This document shows positions 1 to 5,689 of a stretch of DNA of 57,858 bases, piece by piece. Each line of letters begins with the position of its first letter. Positions within the stretch are counted from its first letter, which is position 1. A program made the translations under genes and the position numbers. This DNA is from a virus. The DNA lies in the IMG/VR virus record IMGVR_UViG_3300021197_001472, positions 1-57,858 of that record. One strand, given 5' to 3'. Below the pieces are notes generated by a model. That model made no database searches, had not been told where the DNA came from, and saw nothing but the letters and a program-made list of their open reading frames with translations.

Positions 1-14
1 TCAGCTTGTTTCAT
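1..14 (-). CDS. 5' end of a 79-aa gene that continues at the right edge
   Basis: Reading leftward, ATG begins at 14 and overlaps the TGA of the 198-aa gene before it (ATGA at 14-11). The four codons here give MKQA plus the bases GA. The right edge of the window supplies one more A and then an open frame to a stop at 57633, so the joined product is 79 aa and starts MKQAEGGWEWRVLKTYKHS. Its function is not recognised. The junction is the main evidence that the window is a closed genome. Confidence 0.75.
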
Positions 15-607
15 CGTACGCTCTCCTCTTTTCCGTAGTAGTGGACAGTGAACGTATGTTGAGAGTCTGAATACTTTGTGGGTCGTCCGAAGTTATTGAA
101 CGTGCCGAACTTCTTGGCGTCGTCGAACAGTGCGCTTATGAAAGCCTCGTCCACATCCCGTAATTCGTATCCCACATGTTCCCCACTTTCGGGATCGACC
201 TTGAAGAAGTAGTAATCTATGAGGTTGCCACGCCTACCTACCTCGAACGCAATCTTGTTGATGCCATCAGGCAACCCATGACATGGCCACTGACATTTGA
301 GGAAGTCAATCTTGTCCTTCCATACCTCAATACGATGAGCCTCTGAATGTTCTGGCAGTACATACGAGAAGATGTCTTCGAGTAAATTGGTTGCAAGCTC
401 TAGCTTGGCCAACGCATTAACGTCGGTTTCGTTATCCATGTTGACTAGCTTCTGCCTCAACTCTGGGTTACTGAGAAAATCCCCAAGCGAGACATGGTTG
501 TAGGAGAATTTAAATAGTTGGCTCAACTCCCCCTTGAAAGTAAGGCTCATACGTGGCCCGTCGCTAGTACGAAGTGGGCGTTGAACTACTTTAGTTTCGT
601 TTATCAT
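11..607 (-). CDS. hypothetical protein, 198 aa
   Basis: I do not recognise a family. The start at 607 (MINETKVVQRPL) is chosen because its ATG overlaps the TGA of the upstream gene (ATGA at 607-604); a longer reading to 640 would run into that gene. The protein is mixed in composition, soluble-looking and without membrane segments, with several aromatic residues near the C-terminus (HTFTVHYYGKEE). It is the penultimate gene of the leftward early operon and its own stop is coupled to the gene that crosses the window junction. Conservation in other phages would be the only route to a function. Confidence 0.75.
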   Translation of the reverse strand: MINETKVVQRPLRTSDGPRMSLTFKGELSQLFKFSYNHVSLGDFLSNPELRQKLVNMDNETDVNALAKLELATNLLEDIFSYVLPEHSEAHRIEVWKDKIDFLKCQWPCHGLPDGINKIAFEVGRRGNLIDYYFFKVDPESGEHVGYELRDVDEAFISALFDDAKKFGTFNNFGRPTKYSDSQHTFTVHYYGKEESVR

Positions 608-963
608 ATGTCGTCTCCAATTCTTGGTAAGTTTCTGCATTCAGCACGGCCTCGCTGTTCAACATCCTCGATGATCTGTTCGAGGGGTGTGACAGTGATG
701 TTGTCCCAACGCTTCTTGAATTTGTATGCGTCGCAATCCTCTTCGAGATACACATACCGCTCATCGTGGAAAGAGAAGCTGCTGAAATCACTAGGCTTCA
801 TACTCATGCGTTCAAGCATGTCCTTCGGTACACGTATCCATCCATGGCCTGAGTCGCTGATGAACAACAACTTGCTATGGTGTTTCATAATCCTAGCCTT
901 CATCACGTCGACGTAGCCAAGCTCGTCCATTAACTTTTCTGCGTATGTAAATTCGTTTGTCAT
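604..963 (-). CDS. hypothetical protein, 119 aa
   Basis: Family not recognised. The ATG at 963 is preceded by the recurrent leader AAAGGAAACACCAC, which also sets the start of several other genes here. The product is a small acidic soluble protein (MTNEFTYAEKLMDELGYVDV...) with no membrane segment or metal motif. Its stop overlaps the start of the next gene by four bases, so the two are probably translated together. Position in the leftward block of small proteins suggests an early, host-directed or accessory role; this is inference only. Confidence 0.75.
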   Translation of the reverse strand: MTNEFTYAEKLMDELGYVDVMKARIMKHHSKLLFISDSGHGWIRVPKDMLERMSMKPSDFSSFSFHDERYVYLEEDCDAYKFKKRWDNITVTPLEQIIEDVEQRGRAECRNLPRIGDDI

Positions 964-982
964 GTGGTGTTTCCTTTCTAAG

Positions 983-1291
983 TTAAGCGTTTAATTTCTC
1001 TACCTCTTCGTCTGTCCAGCAGTCAGGACACACAACCTCAGTGGTCGGAAGCCCTTCCTTGCATGTGGCTTCGACTTCGAAGATTTCGTACTCAAGGGTG
1101 AGTTCTCCGCACCGCCAACAATCAATCATCTGGCACTCAGCACATTGGTATCCGTGGCGAAGCTGACCTTCTGCGAAGACTTCGGTTTCTGTGTCAGTCG
1201 TGCAAGAGATACGATCGACAAACTTGTCGCTACCCCACGACGTGTCTTCGCCGCAAAAGCAACAACGATCTCCGATCTCTAATGTTTTCAT
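983..1291 (-). CDS. small zinc-ribbon protein, 102 aa
   Basis: The protein carries several Cys pairs: CCFCGEDT near residue 9, CAEC and CWRC around residues 50-61, and CPDCW near the C-terminus. This fits two zinc-binding knuckles. The rest is acidic. The start at 1291 follows GAAAGGAAACACC, a shortened copy of the common leader. Such proteins usually bind nucleic acid or protein partners, but no specific function can be read here. It lies in the early operon between the methyltransferase-like gene and the 119-aa gene. Confidence 0.75.
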   Translation of the reverse strand: MKTLEIGDRCCFCGEDTSWGSDKFVDRISCTTDTETEVFAEGQLRHGYQCAECQMIDCWRCGELTLEYEIFEVEATCKEGLPTTEVVCPDCWTDEEVEKLNA

Positions 1292-1303
1292 GGTGTTTCC
1301 TTT

Positions 1304-1966
1304 CTAGTGTACGAGTTCGCCCCATTGTTCAGCCATTGCTTCTGCAAAGGCGGGGAAGAAACGGCTTCGATCTTCTGATCTTGTCGGACTAGGTGGAGCT
1401 AAGTGGATGTCTTGCCGAGCCGTTGTTCCATCGAGAGTGCCAGTCGGCACTAACGTTGGTAAGTTCTGCAACCATAGACAGGTCTTCTTACTCACATTGT
1501 CTGGCCCGTCTTCGTCGTGGCCAAACTCCCATGGGTTTACGATCTGTTCATACTTGCGGAAATTTCTGATGCGTTCCTTCGCTCTCCAGTGCATGATCGG
1601 GTTCTCGACACAGATCATTGGAACATCTGCATTGAGTAGATCACCGAACAACTCGCAACCTTCGTCGAGTTCTCGCATAACATCCTCGTGTGTCATACCA
1701 CTGGGTGGATCTTCTGGCTTGAACCACCGGACACCGGAGTTGCAAAGCCTAGTGCATGGTGGATGGCAAACGATGAGCATGTCGAAGTGTTGTGTCGCTA
1801 ACATGTCACGCACGTCACACTGGAAATGTCGATTGGTTGGTACTTCTGAGGGCAACAAGTCACAACTGAATGCGTTGTGCCCACGTCGAACAAAGGCATC
1901 GCGTACCATACCAGATTTCTCACAACCAATCAGTATATCTTTCGGGTTATCCGTTTGCTGGAACAT
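1304..1966 (-). CDS. DNA cytosine methyltransferase-like protein, 220 aa
   Basis: The N-terminus DILIGCEKSGMVRDAFVRRGHNAFSCDLLPSE resembles motif I and the acidic loop of Rossmann-fold C5 methyltransferases. CHPPCTRLCNSG matches the PPC motif with its catalytic Cys, and CVENP resembles the ENV motif. The C-terminal SRFFPAFAEAMAEQWG is a common ending in phage members of this group. At 220 aa it lacks a clear target-recognition domain, so methylation may be weak, altered or absent. The start at 1966 has AGGAG at good spacing; a longer frame to 2215 would overlap two other genes. It may protect phage DNA from host restriction (inference). Confidence 0.8.
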   Translation of the reverse strand: MFQQTDNPKDILIGCEKSGMVRDAFVRRGHNAFSCDLLPSEVPTNRHFQCDVRDMLATQHFDMLIVCHPPCTRLCNSGVRWFKPEDPPSGMTHEDVMRELDEGCELFGDLLNADVPMICVENPIMHWRAKERIRNFRKYEQIVNPWEFGHDEDGPDNVSKKTCLWLQNLPTLVPTGTLDGTTARQDIHLAPPSPTRSEDRSRFFPAFAEAMAEQWGELVH

Positions 1967-1976
1967 TGTCAGTCTC

Positions 1977-2264
1977 CTAGTTATTGAGGTTGCCGAGCTT
2001 GTACTCACCGCTCTTGATTTTCTTGCGTGTCTCTGCGATACCTTCGTTGAGAAACTCATTTCGATACTTGCTTGTCGTTCTTGAGTAATCCCAGTAATGC
2101 TCATCGAGCATGACCTCGCCAGACCATGTCTTGATTGCGATCTTTTGTCCGTAGGACACAAAGCATTCGCCATTAGCGAGGTGCAAAACCATCTGGTTAG
2201 CAACTGGCTTACCACTACGAGGACTCCGCATGGGTTCGAATTTCAATGCTGTCGTCGACCTCAT
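1977..2264 (-). CDS. hypothetical protein, 95 aa
   Basis: Family not recognised. The start at 2264 (MRSTTALKFEPMRSP) is chosen because it overlaps the TGA of the upstream gene as ATGA; the reading frame itself opens slightly earlier. The protein is basic and contains VLHLANGECFVSYGQKIAIKTW, which looks like a small beta-rich fold. It sits directly before the methyltransferase-like gene, 10 bases away, so the two are likely co-translated. Confidence 0.7.
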   Translation of the reverse strand: MRSTTALKFEPMRSPRSGKPVANQMVLHLANGECFVSYGQKIAIKTWSGEVMLDEHYWDYSRTTSKYRNEFLNEGIAETRKKIKSGEYKLGNLNN

Positions 2265-2650
2265 GCCGCTACCTCCACGGTACACAGAAACTGGTCGAAG
2301 ACATTGTCCTCTTCCTTCTGTGCAGTCTGATCGACCAACCAGTAAGCATCGACCTCATCACCGTACTTGTCGAAGTAATGTGCGAACTCGTCAGTCGGAT
2401 ACGACGGTGCAATCGTGGGATAATGGTTATCACGACAAGGCTTAGAGCAGTCGTGGGTATCGACTTCAGCGACGTGGTCGATTTCTATGAGGTTTTCGGT
2501 GATGGTATGACGTATGTGTTCGTTCAATTCGCATCCCATGATTGCGTTATTCCCTACCTCTTCCATCGATGTATCTACTGGAACCATGATGTCGATTTCG
2601 TCTATGACTACGGCTCTGACGTAGAGTGAAACTTGCTTGTATTTCTGCAT
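2261..2650 (-). CDS. hypothetical protein, 129 aa
   Basis: Family not recognised. It starts at 2650 after TAGGAGAAAGTC and ends in a four-base overlap with the next gene. It is acidic (many Asp/Glu, e.g. DEIDIMVPVDTSMEEV, AQKEEDNVFDQF) with a HDC...C-containing middle (THDCSKPCRDNHYPT). No membrane segments. A small acidic early phage protein could bind a host factor, but nothing in the sequence proves this. Confidence 0.7.
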   Translation of the reverse strand: MQKYKQVSLYVRAVVIDEIDIMVPVDTSMEEVGNNAIMGCELNEHIRHTITENLIEIDHVAEVDTHDCSKPCRDNHYPTIAPSYPTDEFAHYFDKYGDEVDAYWLVDQTAQKEEDNVFDQFLCTVEVAA

Positions 2651-2659
2651 GACTTTCTC

Positions 2660-2896
2660 CTAGCTATGGGTGTAACCGTCAGGCTCAATGCCCAACCACA
2701 TGTTCCCTACGAAGGGAACCATTAAAGTTTCGTAATCGTAGTCCCGTGCTTCACCAACCAAACCTTGGACGGAGCCGAGGAACTCTCTATATCCTGGCTT
2801 AGTAAATCGATCGTCTGCCGACTGGATTCTCTGGAAGACTCGCTTGAGAGCGTGTCGTTGTGCTTGTGTAACTTTCAAGCCGTTTATGTTGGGCAT
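2660..2896 (-). CDS. hypothetical protein, 78 aa
   Basis: Family not recognised. It starts at 2896 with AAGGA about seven bases upstream. The N-terminal half is basic and probably helical (KVTQAQRHALKRVFQRIQSADDRFTKPGYREFLGSVQ). The ribosome site comes immediately after the U-run of a strong terminator hairpin (2919-2945), so the gene lies downstream of an attenuator-like element rather than in simple continuity with 3023-3331. Confidence 0.7.
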   Translation of the reverse strand: MPNINGLKVTQAQRHALKRVFQRIQSADDRFTKPGYREFLGSVQGLVGEARDYDYETLMVPFVGNMWLGIEPDGYTHS

Positions 2897-2918
2897 AGTA
2901 AAATCCTTCTAAAAAAAA

Positions 2919-2945
2919 AGCGGCTCCCAAAAAAAGGGAACCGCT
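2919..2945 (-). terminator. intrinsic terminator in the early leftward operon
   Basis: A 10-bp stem (one G-U pair on the minus strand), a 7-base loop of T residues and a following run of T residues (minus strand) form a textbook Rho-independent terminator. It lies between genes 3023-3331 and 2660-2896, ending right at the ribosome site of the latter. Together with leader repeat copy A just upstream it could make a short RNA or act as an attenuator. Confidence 0.85.
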
Positions 2946-2980
2946 ATAGGTTTTTGGAGAAACAATTTGGAGAAGAAAAT

Positions 2981-3013
2981 TCTCAGCGAACTATCTCTAA
3001 AGAGAAAAGAAAG
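2981..3013 (-). repeat. leader element copy A (diverged)
   Basis: On the minus strand this reads TTTTCTCTTTAGAGATAGTT followed by CGCTGAG. It matches the element seen three more times in the operon, whose core is CTTTAGAGATATTTCGGTGA and which holds the small hairpin CTCTTTAGAG. This copy is the most diverged and lies between a gene end (3023) and the terminator at 2919-2945. Confidence 0.6.
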
Positions 3014-3022
3014 GCGCGTATC

Positions 3023-3331
3023 CTACGTGGGATATACCCACCCACAAGGATGGCCAGTCTGATCAAACTTTGGGAGAGGTTCTCGTCGAACATCGGGGAT
3101 TTCTTCGGCAATCCAATTCACGTATTCGTCGTCAACGTGGGAGAAGTTGTCGTCAGTGTTTAACCAGTCCCGTGCCCCATCTGAGTCCGAATATCCATTG
3201 AGCATATTCTCTATCTCGTTATCAGTAGCTGATGCGTGGACTACTATCTCTGTTTCAAAGACGCAGGTTTTCACTTGCGTTACTATGATTTTCTTTAGTG
3301 GTGTTTCAAAGCTGTCTCGTTCGTTCCACAT
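3023..3331 (-). CDS. hypothetical acidic protein, 102 aa
   Basis: Family not recognised. It starts at 3331 with AAAGGGA upstream. The C-terminal part is acidic and rich in Asp, Asn and Trp (NGYSDSDGARDWLNTDDNFSHVDDEYVNWIAEEIPDVRREPLPKF), while the N-terminus looks like a beta strand pair (KKIIVTQVKTCVFETEIVVHA). It lies just downstream of the hyper-palindromic block, whose hairpin density does not continue into it. Confidence 0.7.
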   Translation of the reverse strand: MWNERDSFETPLKKIIVTQVKTCVFETEIVVHASATDNEIENMLNGYSDSDGARDWLNTDDNFSHVDDEYVNWIAEEIPDVRREPLPKFDQTGHPCGWVYPT

Positions 3332-3413
3332 GTGTCGTTATCCCTTTCATGCGTCGTTAACCGCCCTACACAAATAGGACGAGGGGAAAAATTTGAAATA
3401 AAAGAAAAAAGAA

Positions 3414-3432
3414 AGTCTCCATTATGGAGACT
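3414..3432 (-). terminator. terminator hairpin containing a stop codon in its loop
   Basis: On the minus strand AGTCTCCA-TAA-TGGAGACT is followed by TTTCTTTTTTC: an 8-bp stem, 3-base loop and U-rich tail. The three loop bases are the TAA stop of the 55-aa gene 3422-3589, so terminator and stop codon are one element. Confidence 0.8.
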
Positions 3433-3589
3433 CCCCAAATTCAACCATCGCTAGGGATATATCCCTAGCGACTATGAAGCCGTGTTCTCGACCTGTAAGG
3501 TCGAACTCTTTGGCCACTCTTTCTTGAGCTTCTAAGCTCAAGCCATGCCATCTATCGGCAATGCTTGTTCGAGCTATTACATAGCTCAT
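3422..3589 (-). CDS. small protein, 55 aa, in the hairpin block
   Basis: Frame from ATG at 3589 to TAA at 3422-3424, product MSYVIARTSIADRWHGLSLE...FGESP. The start is preceded by GAGGGA and lies two bases after the TGA of the upstream gene, so coupling is likely. The coding sequence contains four or five perfect hairpins (3449-3470, 3488-3504, 3524-3541, 3571-3587) and its stop is the loop of a terminator. No family recognised; the composition is that of a normal soluble protein (WHGLSLEAQERVAKEFDLTG), which argues that it is real. Confidence 0.65.
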   Translation of the reverse strand: MSYVIARTSIADRWHGLSLEAQERVAKEFDLTGREHGFIVARDISLAMVEFGESP

Positions 3590-3591
3590 GG

Positions 3592-3765
3592 TCAGTCCCT
3601 CCCCTCATGTGTGAATGGCCGCTCAAGCACGTCCTCGCCGTGTATGTGCTTGGCCGCAAGCGCAAGGAGCTTGTAAAGCTCCAAGAGGGTGAAACTGACT
3701 GCTGTACCTAGTACAGCAATACACCCTAGCATAGCTAGGGTACGGAAAATCTCTGCTTCAAACAT
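3592..3765 (-). CDS. small membrane protein, 57 aa
   Basis: Start at 3765 (MFEAEIFRTLAMLGCIAVLGT) chosen for GGAG seven bases upstream; the frame opens earlier but without a site. One transmembrane segment is clear (about residues 8-32, LAMLGCIAVLGTAVSFTLLELYKLLAL), followed by a polar tail. The ATG itself lies at the apex of a 6/3 hairpin (3758-3772), just after the terminator at 3784-3806. Function unknown; small early membrane proteins in phages can act in exclusion or host takeover, which is only a possibility here. Confidence 0.65.
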   Translation of the reverse strand: MFEAEIFRTLAMLGCIAVLGTAVSFTLLELYKLLALAAKHIHGEDVLERPFTHEGRD

Positions 3766-3783
3766 AGTTTGACTCCATAAAAA

Positions 3784-3806
3784 AAGGGGTCTCAAAGAGA
3801 CCCCTT
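3784..3806 (-). terminator. terminator hairpin enclosing the stop of the 48-aa gene
   Basis: A perfect 10-bp stem with a 3-base loop, followed on the minus strand by seven T residues. The TGA of the small gene 3792-3938 reaches the loop. The U-run ends about ten bases before the ribosome site of gene 3592-3765, the same geometry as the terminator at 2919-2945. Confidence 0.85.
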
Positions 3807-3938
3807 GTGGTTGTTAACAAAATCTACAATCCTTTGGATTGTAACCCTGACCATTGGATGGTCAGAGCCAAAGCAAGCCCAGTGGACAAGCTCTTTACAG
3901 AGCTTATCCAGAGCTTGGTTCCTAGGAACCAAGAGCAT
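3792..3938 (-). CDS. small protein, 48 aa, in the hairpin block
   Basis: Frame from ATG at 3938 to TGA at 3792: MLLVPRNQALDKLCKELVHW...VDFVNNHKGSL. The start overlaps the end of the upstream 155-aa gene by 17 bases. No strong ribosome site is seen, so translation would rely on coupling. The helical pattern (ALDKLCKELVHWA, RVTIQRIVDFVNNH) looks protein-like. The frame holds hairpins at 3825-3843, 3847-3865 and 3888-3905 and ends in a terminator apex. It may alternatively be an untranslated structured spacer. Confidence 0.5.
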   Translation of the reverse strand: MLLVPRNQALDKLCKELVHWACFGSDHPMVRVTIQRIVDFVNNHKGSL

Positions 3939-4389
3939 CAAGCTTTGCTTGAATGGTAGCTACCGACTTGGCAGCATACTTCTTCTGCTTTGCAGAAGTA
4001 GTCGGCTTATTTAGCTTCGCTAAATTAAGAGCCAAACCTTTCTCAAGGTTTGCTTGCTTGGTAGTAGCTTTACTAGCTACTACTTGGTCGACAGTAGCTT
4101 TAGCTACTGCTTTCTTGGTCTTCCTCTTCGTTGGAGCTTTAGCTCCATCGAGAGTTGTCTTCGACAAGTTTACAAGATCTTCGATCTTGGCAGGTCGAAC
4201 ATTGTTGTCGATCTTGGCAGTAGCCAAGTCGACTAGAACAGTGTCTGGAGACACTGCAACTGCAAAGCGTTTAGCTTTGCTGTAGTTGACAAAAATCTCA
4301 TTTTTGTCGTTGATAAATACAATTCTCTTCGAGAATTTAGCGTCGTTTTTTCCGTTTACGGAAAGATTTACTTGTACTGTATTCAGCAT
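3922..4389 (-). CDS. hypothetical basic protein, 155 aa, in the hairpin block
   Basis: The start is ATG 4389 (MLNTVQVNLSVNGKND); GGAGA lies at the apex of hairpin 4392-4408, nine bases upstream. The first 70 residues look beta-rich (VNLSVNGK, RIVFINDKNEIFVNY, RFAVAVSPDTVLVDL). The last 80 are Lys/Ala-rich and helical (APTKRKTKKAVAKATVDQVVASKATTKQANLEKG), like a histone-like or nucleic-acid-binding tail. At least ten perfect hairpins run through the gene in varying codon phase. The stop TAG sits at the exact centre of a 20-bp palindrome (3914-3933). No family recognised. Confidence 0.75.
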   Translation of the reverse strand: MLNTVQVNLSVNGKNDAKFSKRIVFINDKNEIFVNYSKAKRFAVAVSPDTVLVDLATAKIDNNVRPAKIEDLVNLSKTTLDGAKAPTKRKTKKAVAKATVDQVVASKATTKQANLEKGLALNLAKLNKPTTSAKQKKYAAKSVATIQAKLDALGS

Positions 4390-4432
4390 GATTTGATCTC
4401 CGATCAAAGTTTTTGGTTGATTTGGCGAAATG

Positions 4433-4461
4433 CCACTGAAATATCCCTAAAGGGAAGAAGG
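4433..4461 (-). repeat. leader element copy B
   Basis: Minus strand CTTCTTCCCTTTAGGGATAT followed by TTCAGTGG. It lies 44-72 bases before the ATG of gene 3922-4389. The apical hairpin has kept its pairing although its bases changed (CCCTTTAGGG here, CTCTTTAGAG in copies C and D). That compensatory change suggests the structure matters. Confidence 0.7.
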
Positions 4462-4479
4462 GGTTTCAAATGAAACCCC
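4460..4479 (-). terminator. hairpin with stop codon at apex, U-rich tail
   Basis: An 8-bp stem with a 4-base loop; on the minus strand it is followed by TTCTTCCCTTT. The TGA of gene 4466-4735 lies at the stem/loop border. It may be a weak terminator or a transcript-end protector just before leader copy B. Confidence 0.6.
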
Positions 4480-4735
4480 TGAGACACGCTACGACTTCGT
4501 CGTAGAGTTTGTTCCAATCTTCGATGCCTTTGGCATCGTCCATCAGAGCTATAGCTCTGGGGGCAAGATCGAAACCAATCGGCAATCTCTTCTCTAGAGA
4601 GAAGAGATTAGTGACAATAAACAATTGTTTATTGTCGATGCCAATTCCGTCGAACCGACCGTCGAAGGTCTGAAGACCTTCAATACTAGCAATTTGCATT
4701 GCTAGTTTACGATCAAGCTTTGCTTGATTAGTCAT
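4466..4735 (-). CDS. hypothetical protein, 89 aa, in the hairpin block
   Basis: Start at 4735 with AAAGGA eight bases upstream. Product MTNQAKLDRKLAMQIASIEG...KLYDEVVACLRGFI, a soluble alpha/beta-looking protein with no recognised family. The gene contains many perfect hairpins (4489-4505, 4522-4538, others near 4550, 4600, 4615, 4670, 4710). Leader copy C lies 50 bases upstream. The stop codon falls in hairpin 4460-4479. Confidence 0.7.
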   Translation of the reverse strand: MTNQAKLDRKLAMQIASIEGLQTFDGRFDGIGIDNKQLFIVTNLFSLEKRLPIGFDLAPRAIALMDDAKGIEDWNKLYDEVVACLRGFI

Positions 4736-4782
4736 CGTTTTTCCTTTCGAAGAAAGTAAAGTCCAAACCGAGGTGATTTGGA

Positions 4783-4811
4783 GTCACCGAAATATCTCTA
4801 AAGAGAGTGAA
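4783..4811 (-). repeat. leader element copy C
   Basis: Minus strand CACTCTCTTTAGAGATATTT followed by CGGTGAC. It lies about 50 bases upstream of the start of gene 4466-4735 and just after the stop of gene 4820-5065. It is nearly identical to copy D over 20 bases. Confidence 0.75.
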
Positions 4812-4819
4812 GCTTCGCT

Positions 4820-5065
4820 TCACATCATGTGTGTGAGGTCTTCGACCTCTGCGAGAAGTCCAATGTCAAAATCATGTTTTAAGTGAAACTTAAAACTTGG
4901 TTTGTGAACTTGCTCTTTAACCAGACTGTAAGTCTGGTCGGAAGTCAGTATGCCTTCGGCATACTGGTTAATGAGTCCTCTTAGGACTCTTGCTTCTTTC
5001 TTTGTGAGTACAAAGTACTCACAGAACTCCGTAACCAAATCTTCGATTTGTTTTTGTATTTCCAT
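4820..5065 (-). CDS. hypothetical protein, 81 aa, in the hairpin block
   Basis: Start ATG 5065 (MEIQKQIEDLVTEFCEYFVLT) has AAAGGA nine bases upstream; the open frame extends further but would overlap leader copy D and the divergent gene. The product is mainly helical, ending LLAEVEDLTHMM. Coding hairpins include 4876-4896, 4921-4937, 4946-4966, 4973-4989 and 5004-5022. The stop lies in the arm of hairpin 4807-4823. First gene of the leftward early operon by position. Family unknown. Confidence 0.7.
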   Translation of the reverse strand: MEIQKQIEDLVTEFCEYFVLTKKEARVLRGLINQYAEGILTSDQTYSLVKEQVHKPSFKFHLKHDFDIGLLAEVEDLTHMM

Positions 5066-5097
5066 GGTCTTCGTTCCTTTCAGAGTCGACGAAATTG

Positions 5098-5127
5098 TCA
5101 CCGAAATATCTCTAAAGAGAAGAAAGC
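5098..5127 (-). repeat. leader element copy D, divergent region
   Basis: Minus strand CTTCTCTTTAGAGATATTTC followed by GGTGA. It lies 33 bases upstream of the first leftward gene (4820-5065) in the interval between leftward and rightward genes, where an early promoter or operator is expected. No clear sigma70 -35/-10 pair accompanies it. Confidence 0.7.
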
Positions 5128-5186
5128 GTACGCAATGCGGAAAGAACGGGACGACCAGTACTTCGTACTGGATTAATTTATTGTTT

Positions 5187-5567
5187 ATGAACAATAAAGC
5201 ACTGGAAAAAGCATCGAAGATAGCTTCGCTATCTCCGAGAGAGATTTCGAAGATTCGTTCTGACATAGTCAGAACGGTTTCTCGATTTACTGGAGACGTC
5301 GAAGACGTTTTAGAGGGAAAAAAGCGTTGGACTAACGTCCAATTTGGCCTGTATAAAACCTTGTTAAACAAGGTTTGCCCAGACATTTCCTCAACTTACG
5401 TTGAGACTTCCCCCAATGGCTCTTCGGCTCGTCTCTCTGGACTTTCCAGAGAGGAACTCGAAGAGATGGTTCGACAAAGAAAAGAGAACATCTCTAATGA
5501 TGATGGGGATTCCCTAGGGAATCTGGGGGTTTCTGCCGATGTCATTGAAAACAATGACAAAAATTAG
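5187..5567 (+). CDS. possible terminase small subunit, 126 aa
   Basis: Start ATG 5187 (MNNKALEKASKIASLSPREISKIRSDIV) sits in the 4-base loop of a perfect 9-bp hairpin (5177-5198), with no clear Shine-Dalgarno. The N-terminal helices, a middle segment KRWTNVQFGLYKTLLNKVCPDISST and a C-terminal LSREELEEMVRQRKE recall small-terminase-like phage proteins. The gene lies upstream of TerL in the same direction, which supports this, but the similarity is only by eye. At least eight perfect hairpins lie inside the gene. Alternative: an unknown early protein. Confidence 0.55.
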   Translation: MNNKALEKASKIASLSPREISKIRSDIVRTVSRFTGDVEDVLEGKKRWTNVQFGLYKTLLNKVCPDISSTYVETSPNGSSARLSGLSREELEEMVRQRKENISNDDGDSLGNLGVSADVIENNDKN

Positions 5568-5689
5568 ACATCTTTTCATGCTCTGTTACACAGAGCATGG
5601 GGGGGCGGTCTATGTAAAACCCCCATGGCCCCGCGCGACGGTGACCTCCCCTAGCGGGGTGGGGGTACTATCATAAAAAGGAAATCACT

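Larger units (their letters stand above)
3414..5599. repeat. hyper-palindromic block: dozens of short perfect inverted repeats
   Basis: Over about 2.2 kb a perfect inverted repeat with a 6-11 bp arm occurs roughly every 20-45 bases, in genes and between them. Examples (arm/loop): 3449-3470 (11/0), 3666-3682 (7/3), 3700-3718 (8/3), 3723-3741 (8/3), 3784-3806 (10/3), 3825-3843 (8/3), 3847-3865 (8/3), 3914-3933 (10/0), 3982-3998 (7/3), 4009-4025 (7/3), 4061-4083 (9/5), 4173-4189 (7/3), 4321-4337 (7/3), 4489-4505 (7/3), 4522-4538 (7/3), 4876-4896 (9/3), 4921-4937 (7/3), 4946-4966 (9/3), 4973-4989 (7/3), 5004-5022 (8/3), 5155-5171 (7/3), 5218-5234 (7/3), 5256-5276 (9/3), 5356-5376 (9/3), 5433-5453 (9/3), 5540-5559 (8/4), 5577-5599 (9/5). 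Arm sequences differ from one another. Three-base loops, often TTC or TTT, dominate. A random 2.2 kb would hold about one or fewer with a 7-bp arm and 3-5 base loop. Confidence 0.95.

Noticed and set aside
1967-2215. N-terminal extension of the methyltransferase-like gene
   Set aside because: The extension overlaps two better-supported genes, and AGGAG marks the ATG at 1966.
2231-2250. GGGTTCGAATTTC resembling a tRNA T-loop
   Set aside because: No acceptor, D or anticodon stems fit around it, and the bases code for the start of gene 1977-2264.
4950-5186. Longer rightward frame upstream of gene 5187-5567
   Set aside because: It would read antisense through gene 4820-5065 and leader copy D; the protein-like sequence begins at 5187.
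5066-5386. Leftward extension of gene 4820-5065 to 5386
   Set aside because: It overlaps the opposite-strand gene 5187-5567 and copy D; the ATG at 5065 has a ribosome site and the extension does not look protein-like.
3414-5599. Hairpins as N4-type virion RNA polymerase promoters (5-7 bp stem, 3-base loop)
   Set aside because: N4 promoters are few and share stem and flank sequence; here there are dozens with unrelated arms, and the giant virion protein shows no polymerase motifs.
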